This document shows, piece after piece, positions 9,662 to 20,307 of a stretch of 64,000 nt of DNA. Positions within the stretch are counted from its first letter, which is position 1; each line of letters starts with the position of its first letter. The notes beneath the pieces were generated by a model. That model searched no databases. It was not told where the DNA came from and was given only the letters and a program-made list of their open reading frames with translations. The DNA is taken from the NCBI GenBank assembly GCA_947471745.1, contig CANJKZ010000952.1, positions 1,656,001-1,720,000 on the forward strand. The letters are read 5' to 3'. The stretch comes from Closterium sp. Naga37s-1 (lineage: Eukaryota > Streptophyta > Zygnematophyceae > Desmidiales > Closteriaceae). A program made the translations under genes and the position numbers.

Positions 9662-11368
9662 GTGTCGTGCGACTGTCGGTCACTCACCCACCCGTCGGTC
9701 CTCTGGCACCACCGTCTCGGTCACCCGTCGTTCCCACGTCTCAGTAGGATGGTACGTCACCGTCTGGTCTCAGGTCTCCCAGAGTCGCTTGCCCCGCTTC
9801 CTCGCTCGCCTGCGCCGCCGTGCACTCCCTGCGTCGAGGGTCGGCAGCGCGCTGCCCCTCACTCCTCCTCGTTCCCCCCCACCACGGCTCCTTTACAGAC
9901 CCTGCACCTGGACGTCTGGGGCCCCTCCCCGGTCCGTGGCCCACGTCAGGGGCGCTACTTCCTGATTGTGGTGGACGACTACTCCCGCTACACCACGGTT
10001 TTCCCCTTGCGACGGAAGGCCGACGTGCCTACCGTCCTTGAGCCGTGGGTACTAGCGAGGGGTGGCGCCCAGGGCCTGTGTGGGCTCCGCCTACACTCGG
10101 ACCGTGGTGGTGAGTTTTCTTCCACTCGCCTGGAGACGTTCTGTCAGGGTCGGGGGATCATCCAGTCTTACACGCTACCTGACTCGCCGCAGCAGAACGA
10201 GGTAGCTGAGCGACGCATCGGCCTGGTCATGGAGGTTGCCCGGACCTCCATGTGCCATGCCGGTGCCCCCCAGTTCTTGTGGCCTCAGGCAGTCCGCTAC
10301 GCCGCGCACCAGCTGAACCTGTGGCCTAGTGACGCACGGCCACGGGTGACGCCGATCTTCCTTTGGACAGGTTTTTCGGGCGTAGCAGCTGACTACCGCG
10401 TCTGGGGTTGTCTGGCTCACGTTCGTGCCCCTGGCGCGAACAAGTTGTCTGCGCGCACCCGTGCCTGCGTCTTTCTTGGCTTCCCACTCGACGCCTCAGG
10501 TTGGGTGTTCTACGACCCAGTCACCTACCAGTTCTTTGCCTCTCAGGAAGTCACTTTCGACGAGTCGGTCAGTTACTACAGGAGTCGCCCCCACCGAGGT
10601 TCTGAGGCCTTTTCCCCCCCGCTGTTCCTCACCCTTGAGCCCCCCCCAGTCGCCCCGGTAGCCCCACCCCCTTCGCGTCCTGCCCCGTCAGGTGTGTCGC
10701 ACGTCACTCCGCAGTCTTCCCCCCCGCAGCGTCCAGTCCCTGTCGTGTCTGGGGGTGCTGGAGGTGCAGTTGCGGAGGGTGAGGGTACTGGGGCTGCTGG
10801 AGCCCGTCGTGCCAGCTCTGGGGGTGCAGGAGGTGTGAGAGTGGAGACCACTCCTGAGGAGGACACGACTGTCTCGACTCAGCGGCCTCGCCCCGCCTCA
10901 CCCCCTGGCTTCCCATCTGTTCCGCAGTTCCCTCCTCGTTCGCCTCCGCAGCCGGTCGCTGCGGAGCCTGGGGGTGTTCCTGCAGGAGGCACTGGAGTCC
11001 CTGGGGGTGTTGTCGGTGGAGGTTCTGGTTCTGGGGGTGCTGGAGCCGGAGACACGAGCACTGCGACGCCTACGTCGCGCACTGTACGTTTCCTGACCCG
11101 AGTGCAGCGTTTAGACAGGTTGGAGAGGGAGGAGCGGGAGCGGTTTGAGAGGGCACGGCAGCAGAAGCAGCAGCAGTCTCAGTCGGAGCGTCAAGAGAGA
11201 GTAGAGGAGGAGTCACGTCAGCAGCAGCAGCAGCAGCAGCAGTCTCAGTCGGAGCGTCAGGAGAGAGTAGAGGAGGAGTCACAGCAGCAGCAGCAGCAGC
11301 AGCTTCAGTCGGAGCGTCAGGAGAGAGTAGAGGAGGAGTCACGGCAGCAGCAGCAGCAGCAGCAGTAG
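9662..11368 (+). pseudogene. Copia-B integrase and poly-Gln linker, ended by TAG
   Basis: This frame encodes the pre-integrase zinc finger (WHHRLGHPSF...CTPC) and the integrase catalytic core with its D, D and E: LHLDVWGP, LHSDRGGEF and SPQQNEVAERR, the last having Glu where the family has Gly. The C-terminal domain (ARTRACVFLGFPLDASGWVFYDP) and a Pro/Gly-rich stretch follow. The tail is a tandem repeat of about 26 residues, QSQSERQERVEEESRQQQQ. The frame stops at a TAG (11366-11368) inside a CAG run and continues open in the same frame afterwards, so this is a single-codon interruption. Integrase inserts the cDNA by 5-bp staggered joining, matching the TSD length seen. Confidence 0.85.
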
Positions 11369-13078
11369 CAGTCTCAGTCGGAGCGTCAGGGGAGAGTAGA
11401 GGAGGAGTCACGGCAGCAGCAGCAGCAGCAGCAGCAGGAGCGGTCTCCGTCGGAGCGTCAGGCGAGAGTACAGGAGGAGTCACAGCCACAGCAGGAGAGA
11501 GTAGAGGAGGAGTCACGACTGCCGCAGCAGGTGCAGTTGCAGCCACAGCAGGAGAGGGTAGAGCAGGAGTCCCGGCCGCAGCAGCAGATGTTGTTGCAGC
11601 CACAGCAGGACGGAGTAGAGGAGGAGCCACGGGAGCAGCAGGGGGGGCAGGTGCCGCAGCAGCAGTCGCCAGAGGAGGCGGAGAAGCAGCGACTTAGAGA
11701 CCTGCCCGACTCAGCACCTGCACGCTTTGTTCGTGGTCCCCTACCGTCCCCTCCTGTTCCCCCTGTTGAGTCCCTTTCCTCGTCCCAGTGGACTCGTCGT
11801 TCTCCCCTCAGTCGTGCTGTGTCCCCAGAGCCTCGCCGGTCCCGTTACCGTGCCGACGGCCCGTTTCACCTTGTTCTTCGCTCTCGTGTTCCACCTCCTC
11901 CTGTCCTTCCACAGCCTCTTGAGTCGTCCTTCACTGTGTTTCACGACCCGTTGTCCGACTACCTCCGTGCCTCTCGTCCTGTTGTCTCTCGTGTATTGTC
12001 CGCGTTGGTCACGCACCCGACTGCACCTCTGTCGTCTGTCTCGGCACTTGTTACAACTGTCGCTGGCTTTGCCTCTTCTCACCGCCTTGACTACGCCGCT
12101 CACTTGGTGAGTGGACCTGCTCGTTCTCCGTTCTCTGGGGGTGCTCCTGTTTTTCCCCTTGAGGTCCTCGAGGACAGGCAGTTCGAGCTTGGTTTCCTTG
12201 CGGCCGCTGTTCCTCATCTCTGCGCCATGCTGCTTGCCCCTGAGGGGGATCCAGACGCCCTTGACATCCCGATCCCTCGCAATCACGCTGAGGCGGTCTC
12301 GGGACCCTGGGCTTCGTACTGGATAGCAGCTGAGGAGGCAGAGATGGCATCTTATAGGTCCACAGGCACCTACGTCGACGCCGTCCCACCACCTAGGACG
12401 AACGTTCTCAGTGGCATGTGGCTCTACAAGGTGAAGCGACCGCCTGGAGCACCACCCGTGTTCAAGGCGCGCTACGTGGCGAGAGGCTTCAGTCAGCGAG
12501 AGGGAGTAGACTTCTTTCAGACCTTCGCTCCCACCCCGAAGATGACCACTCTTCGGGTGTTGCTGCATATTGCAGCACAGCGCGACTACGAGTTGCACTC
12601 CTTGGACTTCTCCACTGCGTTCCTTCAGGGGAGCCTGCACGAGCAGATCTGGCTGCGTCGTCCGCCTGGCTTCACTAGCTCTTTCCCTCCTGGGACCCAG
12701 TGGCAGCTGCGTCGACCGGTCTACGGCCTGCGACAGGCTCCTCGTGAGTGGCACGACACACTTCGCACGACACTTGCAGCGCTTGACTTCTTTCCGTCGT
12801 CTGCTGACCCGTCGCTGTTCGTCCGCCGTGGCTCGACCCCGTTCTTTGTGCTGGTCTACGTTGACGACCTGGTCTTCGCCACTCCCGACCGACGCGCACT
12901 GGCCTCCGTGAAGGAGGAACTGCAGAGGAGACACACTTGCACTGACCTTGGTGAGCTGCAGCACTACCTTGGCCTGCAGATCACCAGGGACAGGGCAGCT
13001 CGCACCATTACGCTGACGCAGTCGCATATGGTCGAGCAGATCCTCACGCGGTTCCGCTTCCCGTTCTCCAAGGTATAG
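11369..13078 (+). pseudogene. Copia-B reverse transcriptase
   Basis: After the TAG the same frame resumes with more poly-Gln repeat units, then enters the copia RT: EMASYRSTGTYVDAVPPP, GMWLYKVKRPPG, KARYVARGFSQREGVDFFQTFAPTPKMTTLRVLL, LDFSTAFLQGSL, RRPVYGLRQAPREWHDTL and the catalytic YVDDLVFA (about 12860). It ends with LGLQITRDRAARTITLTQSHMVEQIL. A second in-frame TAG at 13076-13078 separates it from RNase H; the sister element and the context suggest CAG (Gln) was replaced. All RT catalytic motifs visible to me are intact. Confidence 0.87.
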
Positions 13079-13093
13079 CTCACCCCTCTTGCT

Positions 13094-13837
13094 GTGGATC
13101 ATGGGCTCACGGCTCCACCTTCGGACGAGCCATTTGAGTCCAGCGGTCCATATCCTGAGCTGGTGGGTTGTCTCATGTACCTGATGACCTGTACTCGCCC
13201 AGACCTAGCTTACCCTCTTAGCGTCCTTGCGCGCTTTGTTGCGCATGGGAGACACCGACCTTCCCACTGGTACGCTGCTAAGAGGGTGGCGAAGTATGTG
13301 GCGAGTACATCAGGCATGGGACTTGTCCTTGGAGGGAAGCAGCCAGTTACACTTACAGGTTACTCCGACTCGTCATGGGCCGACGACGCAGAGTCGCTGC
13401 GGTCTACGCAGGGTTACTGCTTCAGTCTTGGGACCGGAGCTGTTTCGTGGAGGTCGACTCGGGCGTCGTCCGTCTCCAGTTCCAGCTGTGAGGCAGAGGT
13501 GTACGCTGCGGCCATGGCCGCCCAGGAGCTTCGCTGGCTGTCTTTCCTCCTCACCGACCTTGGTGAGCGGCCTCGCTCTCCCCCAGTCTTGTTCGCCGAC
13601 AACAGGTCTGCTGTCCTGTTGTGCGAGGAGCCCCGACTGGTTGGGAAGGCGAAGCACATTCAGCTTCGTTACTTTCTTCTGCGCGAGTTTCAGCAGCGTG
13701 GCCAGGCCCGCGTGGTCCGTGTGGTCTCTGAGGCCAACACTGCAGACATCTTCACCAAGGCGTTGCCGCCTTGTGACCACCACCGTTTCTGCACCCAGCT
13801 TGGCCTTGTGTCTACAGGCCCTCCCTTGCTTGCGTAG
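13094..13837 (+). CDS. Copia-B RNase H and Pol C-terminus
   Basis: This is in the same frame as the RT. It contains the thumb/connection (PYPELVGCLMYLMTCTRPDLAYPLSVLARF) and the copia RNase H with its acidic residues in GYSDSSWADD, SSCEAEVYAAAMAAQELRW and FADNRSAVLL. It then has KHIQLRYFLLREF and the typical end TADIFTKALPPCDHHRFCTQLGL, and stops at TAG 13835-13837. The 3' UTR (13838-14175) has imperfect repeats of a GACTGGTCYTGTGACC motif, also seen in the Copia-A 3' UTR. Confidence 0.87.
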   Translation: MDHGLTAPPSDEPFESSGPYPELVGCLMYLMTCTRPDLAYPLSVLARFVAHGRHRPSHWYAAKRVAKYVASTSGMGLVLGGKQPVTLTGYSDSSWADDAESLRSTQGYCFSLGTGAVSWRSTRASSVSSSSCEAEVYAAAMAAQELRWLSFLLTDLGERPRSPPVLFADNRSAVLLCEEPRLVGKAKHIQLRYFLLREFQQRGQARVVRVVSEANTADIFTKALPPCDHHRFCTQLGLVSTGPPLLA

Positions 13838-14315
13838 AGATGCTTTGTCTTGTACTCTTGCATCTCACTATATATTCTATATCTGTGCTTGTGGACAGGC
13901 CTTGTGGCCCCTTGCTTCTGTAGAGATGCTTGTCATGCATGCCTTGTACTCTTGCATCTTTTACATCGGCTATATACTTGCCTGTGGACTGGCCTTGTGG
14001 CCCTTTGCTTATTCTCGGACTGTGTGGTGATCTTGAGATCCACCCCGAGAGTTGTTTTGTTCTTCTGAACAGGTCTTGTGACCATTGCTTGTTCTTGTTG
14101 ACTGGTCCTGTGACCCTTGCTCTTGGGTTGTTTGTTGCTCTCCACAGGACTACCGTCACCTAGACTATGGGGGTGTGTCAAACTATATTTATATAGTTAT
14201 GTTAGTTCTAGTCTAGGTGTATTCCGTTGTGCTAGGGTTGGGGTTAGCCTTGCATATATCTTTCCTGTTTTGTTCATTGTTAATCATTCATTACGTTTTA
14301 TATTCAAACAACATC

Positions 14316-14639
14316 TCCCTGCCAGATGCTGCGAATGACACCAAATCTGACCAGCACGTTTAGAATATGGTAAATGATTGAATGATCAAAAGAAACCCCG
14401 TTTAAAACAACAAACGGACGTTGATTTGCCACCATATTATTAAGTGTGTTCAACACAACAGATAAACATTTTTCTTTGGCACAAAAGTCATAAATGATGT
14501 TTTGAATAGCTTCACCCTACACATTAAAAAAAGCGTTGTATGCCGCATTAAATCACCAACATGTGCTTGCGTTGTCTTACATTGTTTGGGTTTCTCGCTT
14601 CCGCAAACTTGACACCCAAATGCCCTGCCTAGTTTTTTC
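14316..14639. other. AT-rich spacer between Copia-B and Copia-C
   Basis: About 320 bases of AT-rich sequence with no ORF of note, no repeat and no LTR motif. It directly follows the right Copia-B target duplication and ends at the Copia-C 5' LTR, so it is probably older host sequence. Confidence 0.5.
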
Positions 14640-14770
14640 TGTCAAACTATTAAAATGTTTGTGTTGTGTAGGCTGTAGTGGGGTAGTCCATATGGGGTAC
14701 AACCCAATTAGGGTTCGTACTTGTACCCAACATTCTCAAAGTTCATCCATTCTCACTTACTCTTCTGACA

Positions 14771-14823
14771 TGGTTTCAGAGCAGGGCCTGTTCCAGGACC
14801 GTTTTTTTTTTTTTGGGCCCACC
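14771..14823 (+). promoter_or_regulatory. Copia-C primer site, hairpin and GGGCCCACC box
   Basis: TGGTTTCAGAGCAGG (14771-14785) is complementary to the 3' end of initiator-Met tRNA with one mismatch to the plant consensus. GGCCTG TTC CAGGACC (14785-14800) folds into a 6-bp stem with one bulged A. A T-run and GGGCCCACC (14815-14823) follow. Confidence 0.65.
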
Positions 14824-14879
14824 GTACAGTTCCCTGCCCGTAGCGCATTGCTCTGCCCGTAGCGCCCTACCCTGTCCGT

Positions 14880-15360
14880 CAAGCTGCCCCACTAGTCGCA
14901 CTCCCCTGCCCGCGTGCAGCGTGCTGGCTGCCGCGCTGCCTTGCCCTGCCCTGTGTTGCGCTGCCCAGCGCGCGCTCTGCCCTGCCCTGCGTTGCGCCGC
15001 CCCGCGCACGCCCTGCCCCGCGTCGCGCCGCCCGCGCACGTCCTGCCCTGCGCCACGCCGCCCGCGCGCGCCTGAATTTGCCCCCCGTCGCGCCGCGCCG
15101 CGCACCGCCCTGCCCTGCGTCCCGCTGCCCGCGCGCACTTGGCTCTGCCCCGTGTTACGCCGCCCTTTGCAGCCCACGCCCCGCCCTCCTGCCCGCGCGC
15201 CGCCCTTGGAAGCCCCCGCGCCACCCTTTGCAGCCCGCGCACCGCCCTTTCCTGCCCGCGCCCTGCCCTCCTTGCCGCGCGCCGCCATTCCTGCCCGCGC
15301 GCCGCCCTGCCCTGCCTTGCGCGTTTCCCTAGTGCACGCGCGCCGCCCTGCTCGTCATGC
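14880..15360 (+). repeat. Copia-C GC-rich leader repeats
   Basis: Imperfect tandem units of about 20-30 bp built on CGCGCCGCCCTGCCCTGCG fill the leader between the primer site and gag. No gene is supported; long ORFs on both strands here are composition artefacts. Confidence 0.6.
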
Positions 15361-15380
15361 GCCACCCGGCTCTGCCCGCT

Positions 15381-16639
15381 ATGGCTACTCTCAGCGTTCT
15401 CACATTCGATCCTGAGGGCCGTGCGATCCAGTTCGATACGTGGCTCGATGACTTACAGCTGTACCTACTGAGCGATTCTAGAGACGACGTTTCGTTGTTT
15501 GACCATACGTCTAGAGCCTCTCTCGCCCCTCCCGACACAGCTGACAGTTCGATTCGCTCACAGTGGCTTATCCGTGACGCTGCTGCTCGCCTAGCCGTTC
15601 GCATCCACTTACCGTTAGCCGAACGCGCTCACTTTGGCTAGCACAAGACTGCTAAAGCCATGTACGACGCTGTAGTCGCCCGTTACTCCTCCCCTGCCAC
15701 TACTGCTCTCGGCCGCCTTATACTGCCCTACCTTTTTTCCCGAGCTGTCCGCCTTTGCCACAGTCGACAACCTCATCACCCACCTTCGCACTAGTGACAC
15801 TCGCTACCGCGCTGCACTGCCTACCAAGTTTCTAGACAAGAACCCTCCCCCCATGTACATCACTCTCTACTTCATCGTCACCCGCCTCCCTGACTCTCTT
15901 AGCGTAGCCAGGGACCTCTTTCTCGCCATGGACCCCACGGACCTTTCTGTCGACCTGCTCGAGAAGCACCTCCTTGCAGCTGAGACTAGCATAGTCGCTG
16001 TAGGTGCTGCTCGTGGCACTCCTCGCACTCCCTTCTTTGAGGGATGTTCCCCCTCCCCCCTTGCCCCCTCCTACGCTTCTGCTGCTGCTGTTGACTTCCT
16101 TAGTGTTGAGGAGGCCTGGGCTGCGTCTGCTCCTAGTGGGAGGCGCCGCAGCGGCAAGGGCAAGGGAGGCAAGAGTGGTGGAGGTGGCAGCGGGGGAGGC
16201 GGTGGTGAAGGCGGTGGAGGTGGCGTGGTGGCGGTGGGAATGGTGGCGGGAGTGGGGGAGCAGGTGGCGACGGTGGTGGTAGTATTGAGAGTGATGGAGG
16301 CGGTGGTGGCGGCAGTGGGTGTGGTGGCGGCGGCGGTGGTAGCGGTCTGGGTGGAGCCGGTCAGAGGGGTGGTTCTGGCGGTGGCCAGAGGCAGCAGCAG
16401 CAGCGTCCGCGCGAGACCCTTACGCCCCAGCAGCTTCGTGAGTGGTTTGCTCAGCGTGGGGCGTTTGGGGGTAGTGTTCGCTGCCAGTACGTCATTCGCA
16501 CAGGTGATCGCGCTGGTCAGACTTGCGGGAAGGTTGGTCACACAGAGTACCGCTGCTTCTCCCGTCTTGACGACGCCTGCGCGCACAGTTTGACGACGAG
16601 GCTAAGCTCCCCCGCTCGCTAGAGCTGCTTAGGGGTGGT
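15381..16639 (+). pseudogene. Copia-C Gag, broken by one TAG and three frameshifts
   Basis: Gag starts MATLSVLTFDPEG and is interrupted by TAG (15639-15641), where Copia-A and -D have Gln (HFGQHKTA, HFSQYNTA). A T-run (CCTTTTTTCCC, about 15730) shifts the frame; coding resumes from 15853 (MYITLYFIVTRLPDSL...VDLLEKHLLAAE). The basic and poly-glycine part shifts again near 16230. The extended zinc-knuckle-like motif C-x13-C-x4-H-x4-C (CQYVIRTGDRAGQTCG...) is present near 16480, and a further shift follows before the protease. The product is surely non-functional. Confidence 0.85.
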
Positions 16640-17331
16640 GTGGATGTCTTTGCTCTTGACTATGACACTATCCTTGCTAGCATGTATGCTATAACTGTTA
16701 GTGCTGAGGGTGAATGTTACCTGTGTGTGCCGCCAGACCCAGGTATAGAGGCTGCTGCTCTAGGTGCTAGTGAGTCTGCTCTCCCTGGTACTGCGCCTGC
16801 TGAGACATTGCACACCTTCACGCTTGATTCAGGTGCTTCCCGCTGTTTCTTTCGCGACAGTACCACAGTCACACCACTCCCTGCACCTGTTGCAGTCAGA
16901 CTGGCTGACCCCTCAAGGGGCCCAGTTCTTGCACGTTCCTCCACTGTTCTCCCGTGTCTGGCGGTTCTGTCCGGCGGCTCACCCTCAGGTCTTCACCTCC
17001 CCTCGTTCTCTACGAACTTGGTGAGTACCGCTGCCGTCCAGGATGCGATGGTCACTACCACCACTCCGGGGGTCAGCGTGTGTCGATCTGCACGTGTACA
17101 CGGACGGGCCGTCACCTGGCCACGTTCACCCGTCGGCCTGGGTCGAGTCTGTACACACTGACTACTGAGCCTCCTCAGGTAGCTACGTCTGGTCAGGTGT
17201 CCGCGTCAGGTCCGGTAGCAGCCCCCTGCTCGTGTCGCCTCCGGTCGCACCAGAATCTCCTTTGGCACCACCGCCTTGGTCACCCCTCCCTGCCACGCCT
17301 CCGTGACATGCACTCCCCCTTCCTTGTCTCT
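16640..17331 (+). pseudogene. Copia-C protease and pre-integrase fragment
   Basis: The frame MDVFALDYDTILASMYAITV leads to the protease active site TLDSGASRCFFRD, then shifts near 17060. A short second frame carries CSCRLRSHQNLLWHHRLGHPSLPRLRDMH, the start of the integrase zinc finger. Coding ends at the junction with Copia-D. No integrase core, RT or RNase H remains. Confidence 0.8.
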
Positions 17332-19463
17332 GGGCCCCACACGTCCATGTGAAGAGTCTGCAGGGGAGCCTCCGTCGGAGGGAACTCGGAGGAGTGAGGA
17401 GCGGCGCGCTGCCGTCCCTCGACGCAAGGAACGCAGGTAGGGGCAGGCCCTGGGGGAAGGGGAGGGAGAGACCGGGGAAGACTAGTGACATGGAAACGGG
17501 AGGCCATACCTCGAAGACGAGGCAGGGAGGGGTGACCAAGGCGGTGGTGCCAGAGGAGAGTCTGGTGAGACAGGAGGCGACACGAGCAGGGGGCAGACTC
17601 AGGACCAGACCGGGACGCTGCAGCAAACACCTGACCAGACGCAGCTACCTGACCAGACTCAGTAACCGGAGGAGACACGGTAGTCAGGGTGTACAGGCTC
17701 GACCCAAGCTGACGGGTAAACGTGGCTAGGTGACGACCCGTCCGAGCACACGTACAGTGGGTCACCCTCTGACCTCCACGAGTGAACTGGTCAACCCACA
17801 CGTCTTGAAGGTCAGCTCCACTCACCAAGTTCGTGGAGAACGAGGGGAGGTGAAGCCCCGACAGGGAGCCCGACGGGACCGTCGGACACGGCAGGACCGT
17901 GTGTGAAAGGACCGGACCCCCAGAGGGGTCAGCCAGGGAGACTGCCACCGGCCGACTGAGCGGCGTGAGTGTGGTGCAGTCGCGAAAGAAGGAACAGGAT
18001 GCACCTGAGCCAAGCGTAAAAGTGTGTAAGACCTGAGCCGGCGCGGTACCTGAGCGAGCAGACTTACCAGCACCTGCAGCAGCAGACTCACTAGCACCTA
18101 GAGCAGCAGCCTCAATGCCCGGGTCGGGCGGAACACACAGGTAACAGTCACCCTCAGCACTAATAGTCACAGCATACATAGCAGCAAGGATAGCATCGTA
18201 ATCAAGATCAAAGATAGCAACCCCCGACCTAAGCAGATCACCCCAGCGAGGGAGCTTAGTGGCATCAGGAAACTGTGCACGCCAGGCGTCAGTCAGGCGG
18301 CCGAAACAGCGGTGCGTAGCGTGCGGCAGCCCGCACGTCTCCCCACTGCGCTCACCGGTGCGGAGAACGTAAGCGCAGGGACCAGCACCCCCAGACCTCC
18401 CACACCCAGCGTACCACTCACGAAGCTGCTGGGGCGACGGGGCCTCACGGGAACACTGCTGCTGCTGGCGCTGGCCACCGTCAGAGCCTCCCCGCTGCAC
18501 AGCTCCACCCCGACCAGCACCACCCCCGCCGCCACCCCAACTGCCGCTGCCACCGCCGTCTCCGCCTCCACCACCGCTACCGAAGCCCCCACTCCCGCCG
18601 CCACCCCCACCCCCACCCCCTCCACCTCCTCCACCGCCACCACCACCGCCCCCGCCGTCCCCTCCACCACCCTTGCCCTCCTTGCCCTTGCCGCTGCGGC
18701 GCCTCCCACTAGGAGCAGACGCAACTCCGACCGACTCAGTGCCAACGAGGTCGACAGCATCAGCAGAGGCAACAGTGGGCAACAGGGGGACGGGGGAGCA
18801 CTCCTCAAAGAAAGGGGCCCGAGGGTCACCACGAGAGGCTCCTACAGCGACTATGCTCTTCTCAGCTGCAAGGAGGCGCTCCTCGAGGAGGTCAACAGTG
18901 AGCTCAGTGGGGCAAAGGGAGAGGAAGTGGTCCCTGACTGAGCGAAGGGAGTCAGGGAGCCGAGTGACGAGGTAGAAAAGGGTGATGTACATAGGGGGGG
19001 GGTTCTTGGCGCAGAACTCGGAAGGAAGCGCAGCGCGGTAGCGGGTGTCACTAGTGCGGAGGTGGGTAATGAGGTCAGCGACTATGGCAAAAGCGGCTAG
19101 GTCAGGGAACAGGTACGGCAGCATGAGGCGGCTGAGGGCAGCAAAGGCAGGGGAGGAGTAGCGCGCAACAACAGCGTCATACAGAGTCTTAGCAGTATTG
19201 TACTGGCTAAAGTGCGCGCGCTCAGCAGACGGCAGGTGACTACGAACAGCAAGGCGAGCACCAGCATCACGTGTGGTCCACTGCGAGCGAACAGCACTGT
19301 CAGCATCGGCAGCAGGTGCAACAGAGGCGCCAGATGTATGATCGAACAGTGAAACTCCGTCCCTAGAGTCGCACTGCAGAAAGAGCTGCAGGTCATCGAC
19401 CCAGACCTTGAAATCGACTGCACGACCCTCAGCATCGAAGGTAAGAACACTAGGGCTGGCCAT
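17332..19463 (-). CDS. Copia-D Gag-protease-integrase fragment, uninterrupted
   Basis: One open frame from ATG 19463 (MASPSVLTFDAEG) to the junction. In order it has the gag fold (DDLQLFLQCDSRDGVSLFDHTSG, ARYSSPAFAALSRLMLPYLFPDL), a basic/poly-Gly stretch, LREWYAGCG, the zinc-knuckle-like CAYVLRTGERSGETCGLPHATHRC, a protease with LGSGASCSFFRD where relatives have LDSGAS, and the integrase finger HHRLGHPSLPRL...CVPC, ending at HMDVWGP. The catalytic Asp of the protease is replaced by Gly, so the protease is predicted dead although the frame is intact. The frame continues upstream of the ATG only through leader repeat. Confidence 0.87.
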
Positions 19464-19914
19464 GGCGGCAGTAGCAGTAGCAGTAGCAGTAGGGCAGGGC
19501 GGCGCGACTCTGCAGGGCGGCACGGCTCGGCAGGGCGGCGCGGCTCGGGAGGGCGGCGCGGCTCGTTAGGTTCGGCTAGGCGCGGCGCGGCTCGGCAGAC
19601 TCGGCAGGCGTGGCGCGGCGCGGCTCGGCAGGGCGGGCGCTTACCAGGGGCGGGAGTAGGGCCGCGACTGGCAAGGTAGGGCCGCGACGAGCCGGGCAGG
19701 GCCGCGACGAGGCGGCAGGGCAGGGCCGCGACGAGCCGGCAGGGCAGGGCCGCGACGAGGCGGCAGGGCAGGGCCGCGACGAGGCGGCAGGGAAGGGCCG
19801 GGACGAGGCGGCAGGGCAGAGCCGCGACAGGCCGGCAGTGCAAGGTCGCGGCGAGTGGCGGCAGGGCCGCGATTAGGCGACAAGGCAGGGCCGCGACTCA
19901 GCGGCTGTAGGGCA

Positions 19915-19954
<40 letters not shown>

Positions 19955-20135
19955 GAGGCGGCTAGGAAAGGGTCGCGACGAGGCGGCTAGGAAAGGGCCG
20001 CGACAGACCGTTAGGGTAAGGCCGCGACGGGCCACGAGGGTAGGGCCGCTAAGTGCGGCAGTAGGGCAGGGCGCGCGACGGCGCAGGCGAGGCAGGCGCG
20101 ACGCGCGCTTCGGGCAGGGCAGGAAAAAAAAATGC
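19464..20135 (-). repeat. Copia-D leader: tandem GC-rich repeats and a 38-base poly-G run
   Basis: Units of about 24 bp on GGGCCGCGACGAGGCGGCAG run from about 19600 to 19900 and again from 19953. They are interrupted by an uninterrupted G run at 19915-19952 (plus strand). No gene is supported. G runs of this length are prone to sequencing and assembly error, so the true length is uncertain. Confidence 0.75.
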
Positions 20136-20185
20136 GGTGGGCCCTAAAAGATAACGTTCCCACTAGGGAACCTGCTCTGAAACCA
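20136..20185 (-). promoter_or_regulatory. Copia-D primer site, perfect hairpin and GGGCCCACC box
   Basis: On the minus strand TGGTTTCAGAGCAGG (20171-20185) is followed by GTTCCC TAGT GGGAAC (20156-20171), a perfect 6-bp stem with a 4-base loop. GGGCCCACC (20136-20144) follows. Confidence 0.7.
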
Positions 20186-20307
20186 TGTTACAAAGTAAGG
20201 AACGAGAATGACTAGAATGAGAAAAGTACAAGGTTGTATATGCAAAAACTAACAGGGCTGTACCCCATAAGGAGTGCCCCACTACAGCCTAGAGTATAGT
20301 TCTGACA

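Larger units (their letters stand above)
7469..14310 (+). mobile_element. Copia-B, full-length Ty1/copia retrotransposon without gag
   Basis: Two 135-bp LTRs (7469-7603 and 14176-14310), TGTCAAACTATA...TATTCAAACA, appear identical and are flanked by the target duplication ACATC (7464-7468 and 14311-14315). The primer site TGGTATAGAGC follows the 5' LTR; the polypurine tract GACTATGGGGGTG precedes the 3' LTR. The order protease, integrase, RT, RNase H places it in Ty1/copia. No gag is recognisable: the 1.3 kb before the protease are tandem repeats. The pol region has one frameshift and two in-frame TAG codons, so the element is recent (matching LTRs) but defective, and must have moved in trans. 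Confidence 0.95.
14640..17331 (+). mobile_element. Copia-C, 5' half only, joined tail to tail to Copia-D
   Basis: The 131-bp 5' LTR (14640-14770, TGTCAAACTATT...TCTTCTGACA) is followed by primer site TGGTTTCAGAGCAGG, a GC-rich leader, gag, protease and the pre-integrase zinc finger (WHHRLGHPSLPRL, about 17270). At 17330-17337 the plus-strand coding switches to minus-strand Copia-D coding across TGGGCC, which both elements could supply. There is no 3' LTR. The flanks of the C+D composite (TTTTC left, AATTT right) do not form a target duplication, so this is not one simple insertion. Confidence 0.88.
17332..20307 (-). mobile_element. Copia-D, 5' half only, inverted relative to Copia-C
   Basis: The 122-bp 5' LTR (20186-20307; minus strand TGTCAGAACTAT...TTTGTAACA) is followed on the minus strand by the primer site TGGTTTCAGAGCAGG, a hairpin, the GGGCCCACC box, a GC-rich leader and gag-protease-integrase start. 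Coding stops at the integrase motif LHMDVWGP, where it meets Copia-C. The LTR and Gag resemble but clearly differ from those of Copia-C, so the pair is not one element folded back on itself. Confidence 0.88.

Noticed and set aside
19464-19523. Upstream extension of the Copia-D Gag frame to 19523
   Set aside because: The extension reads leader repeat; the ATG at 19463 aligns with the Gag starts of Copia-A and -C.
14640-20307. C and D as one element with inverted long terminal repeats
   Set aside because: The two LTRs and the two Gag proteins are clearly different sequences, and the flanks show no target duplication.
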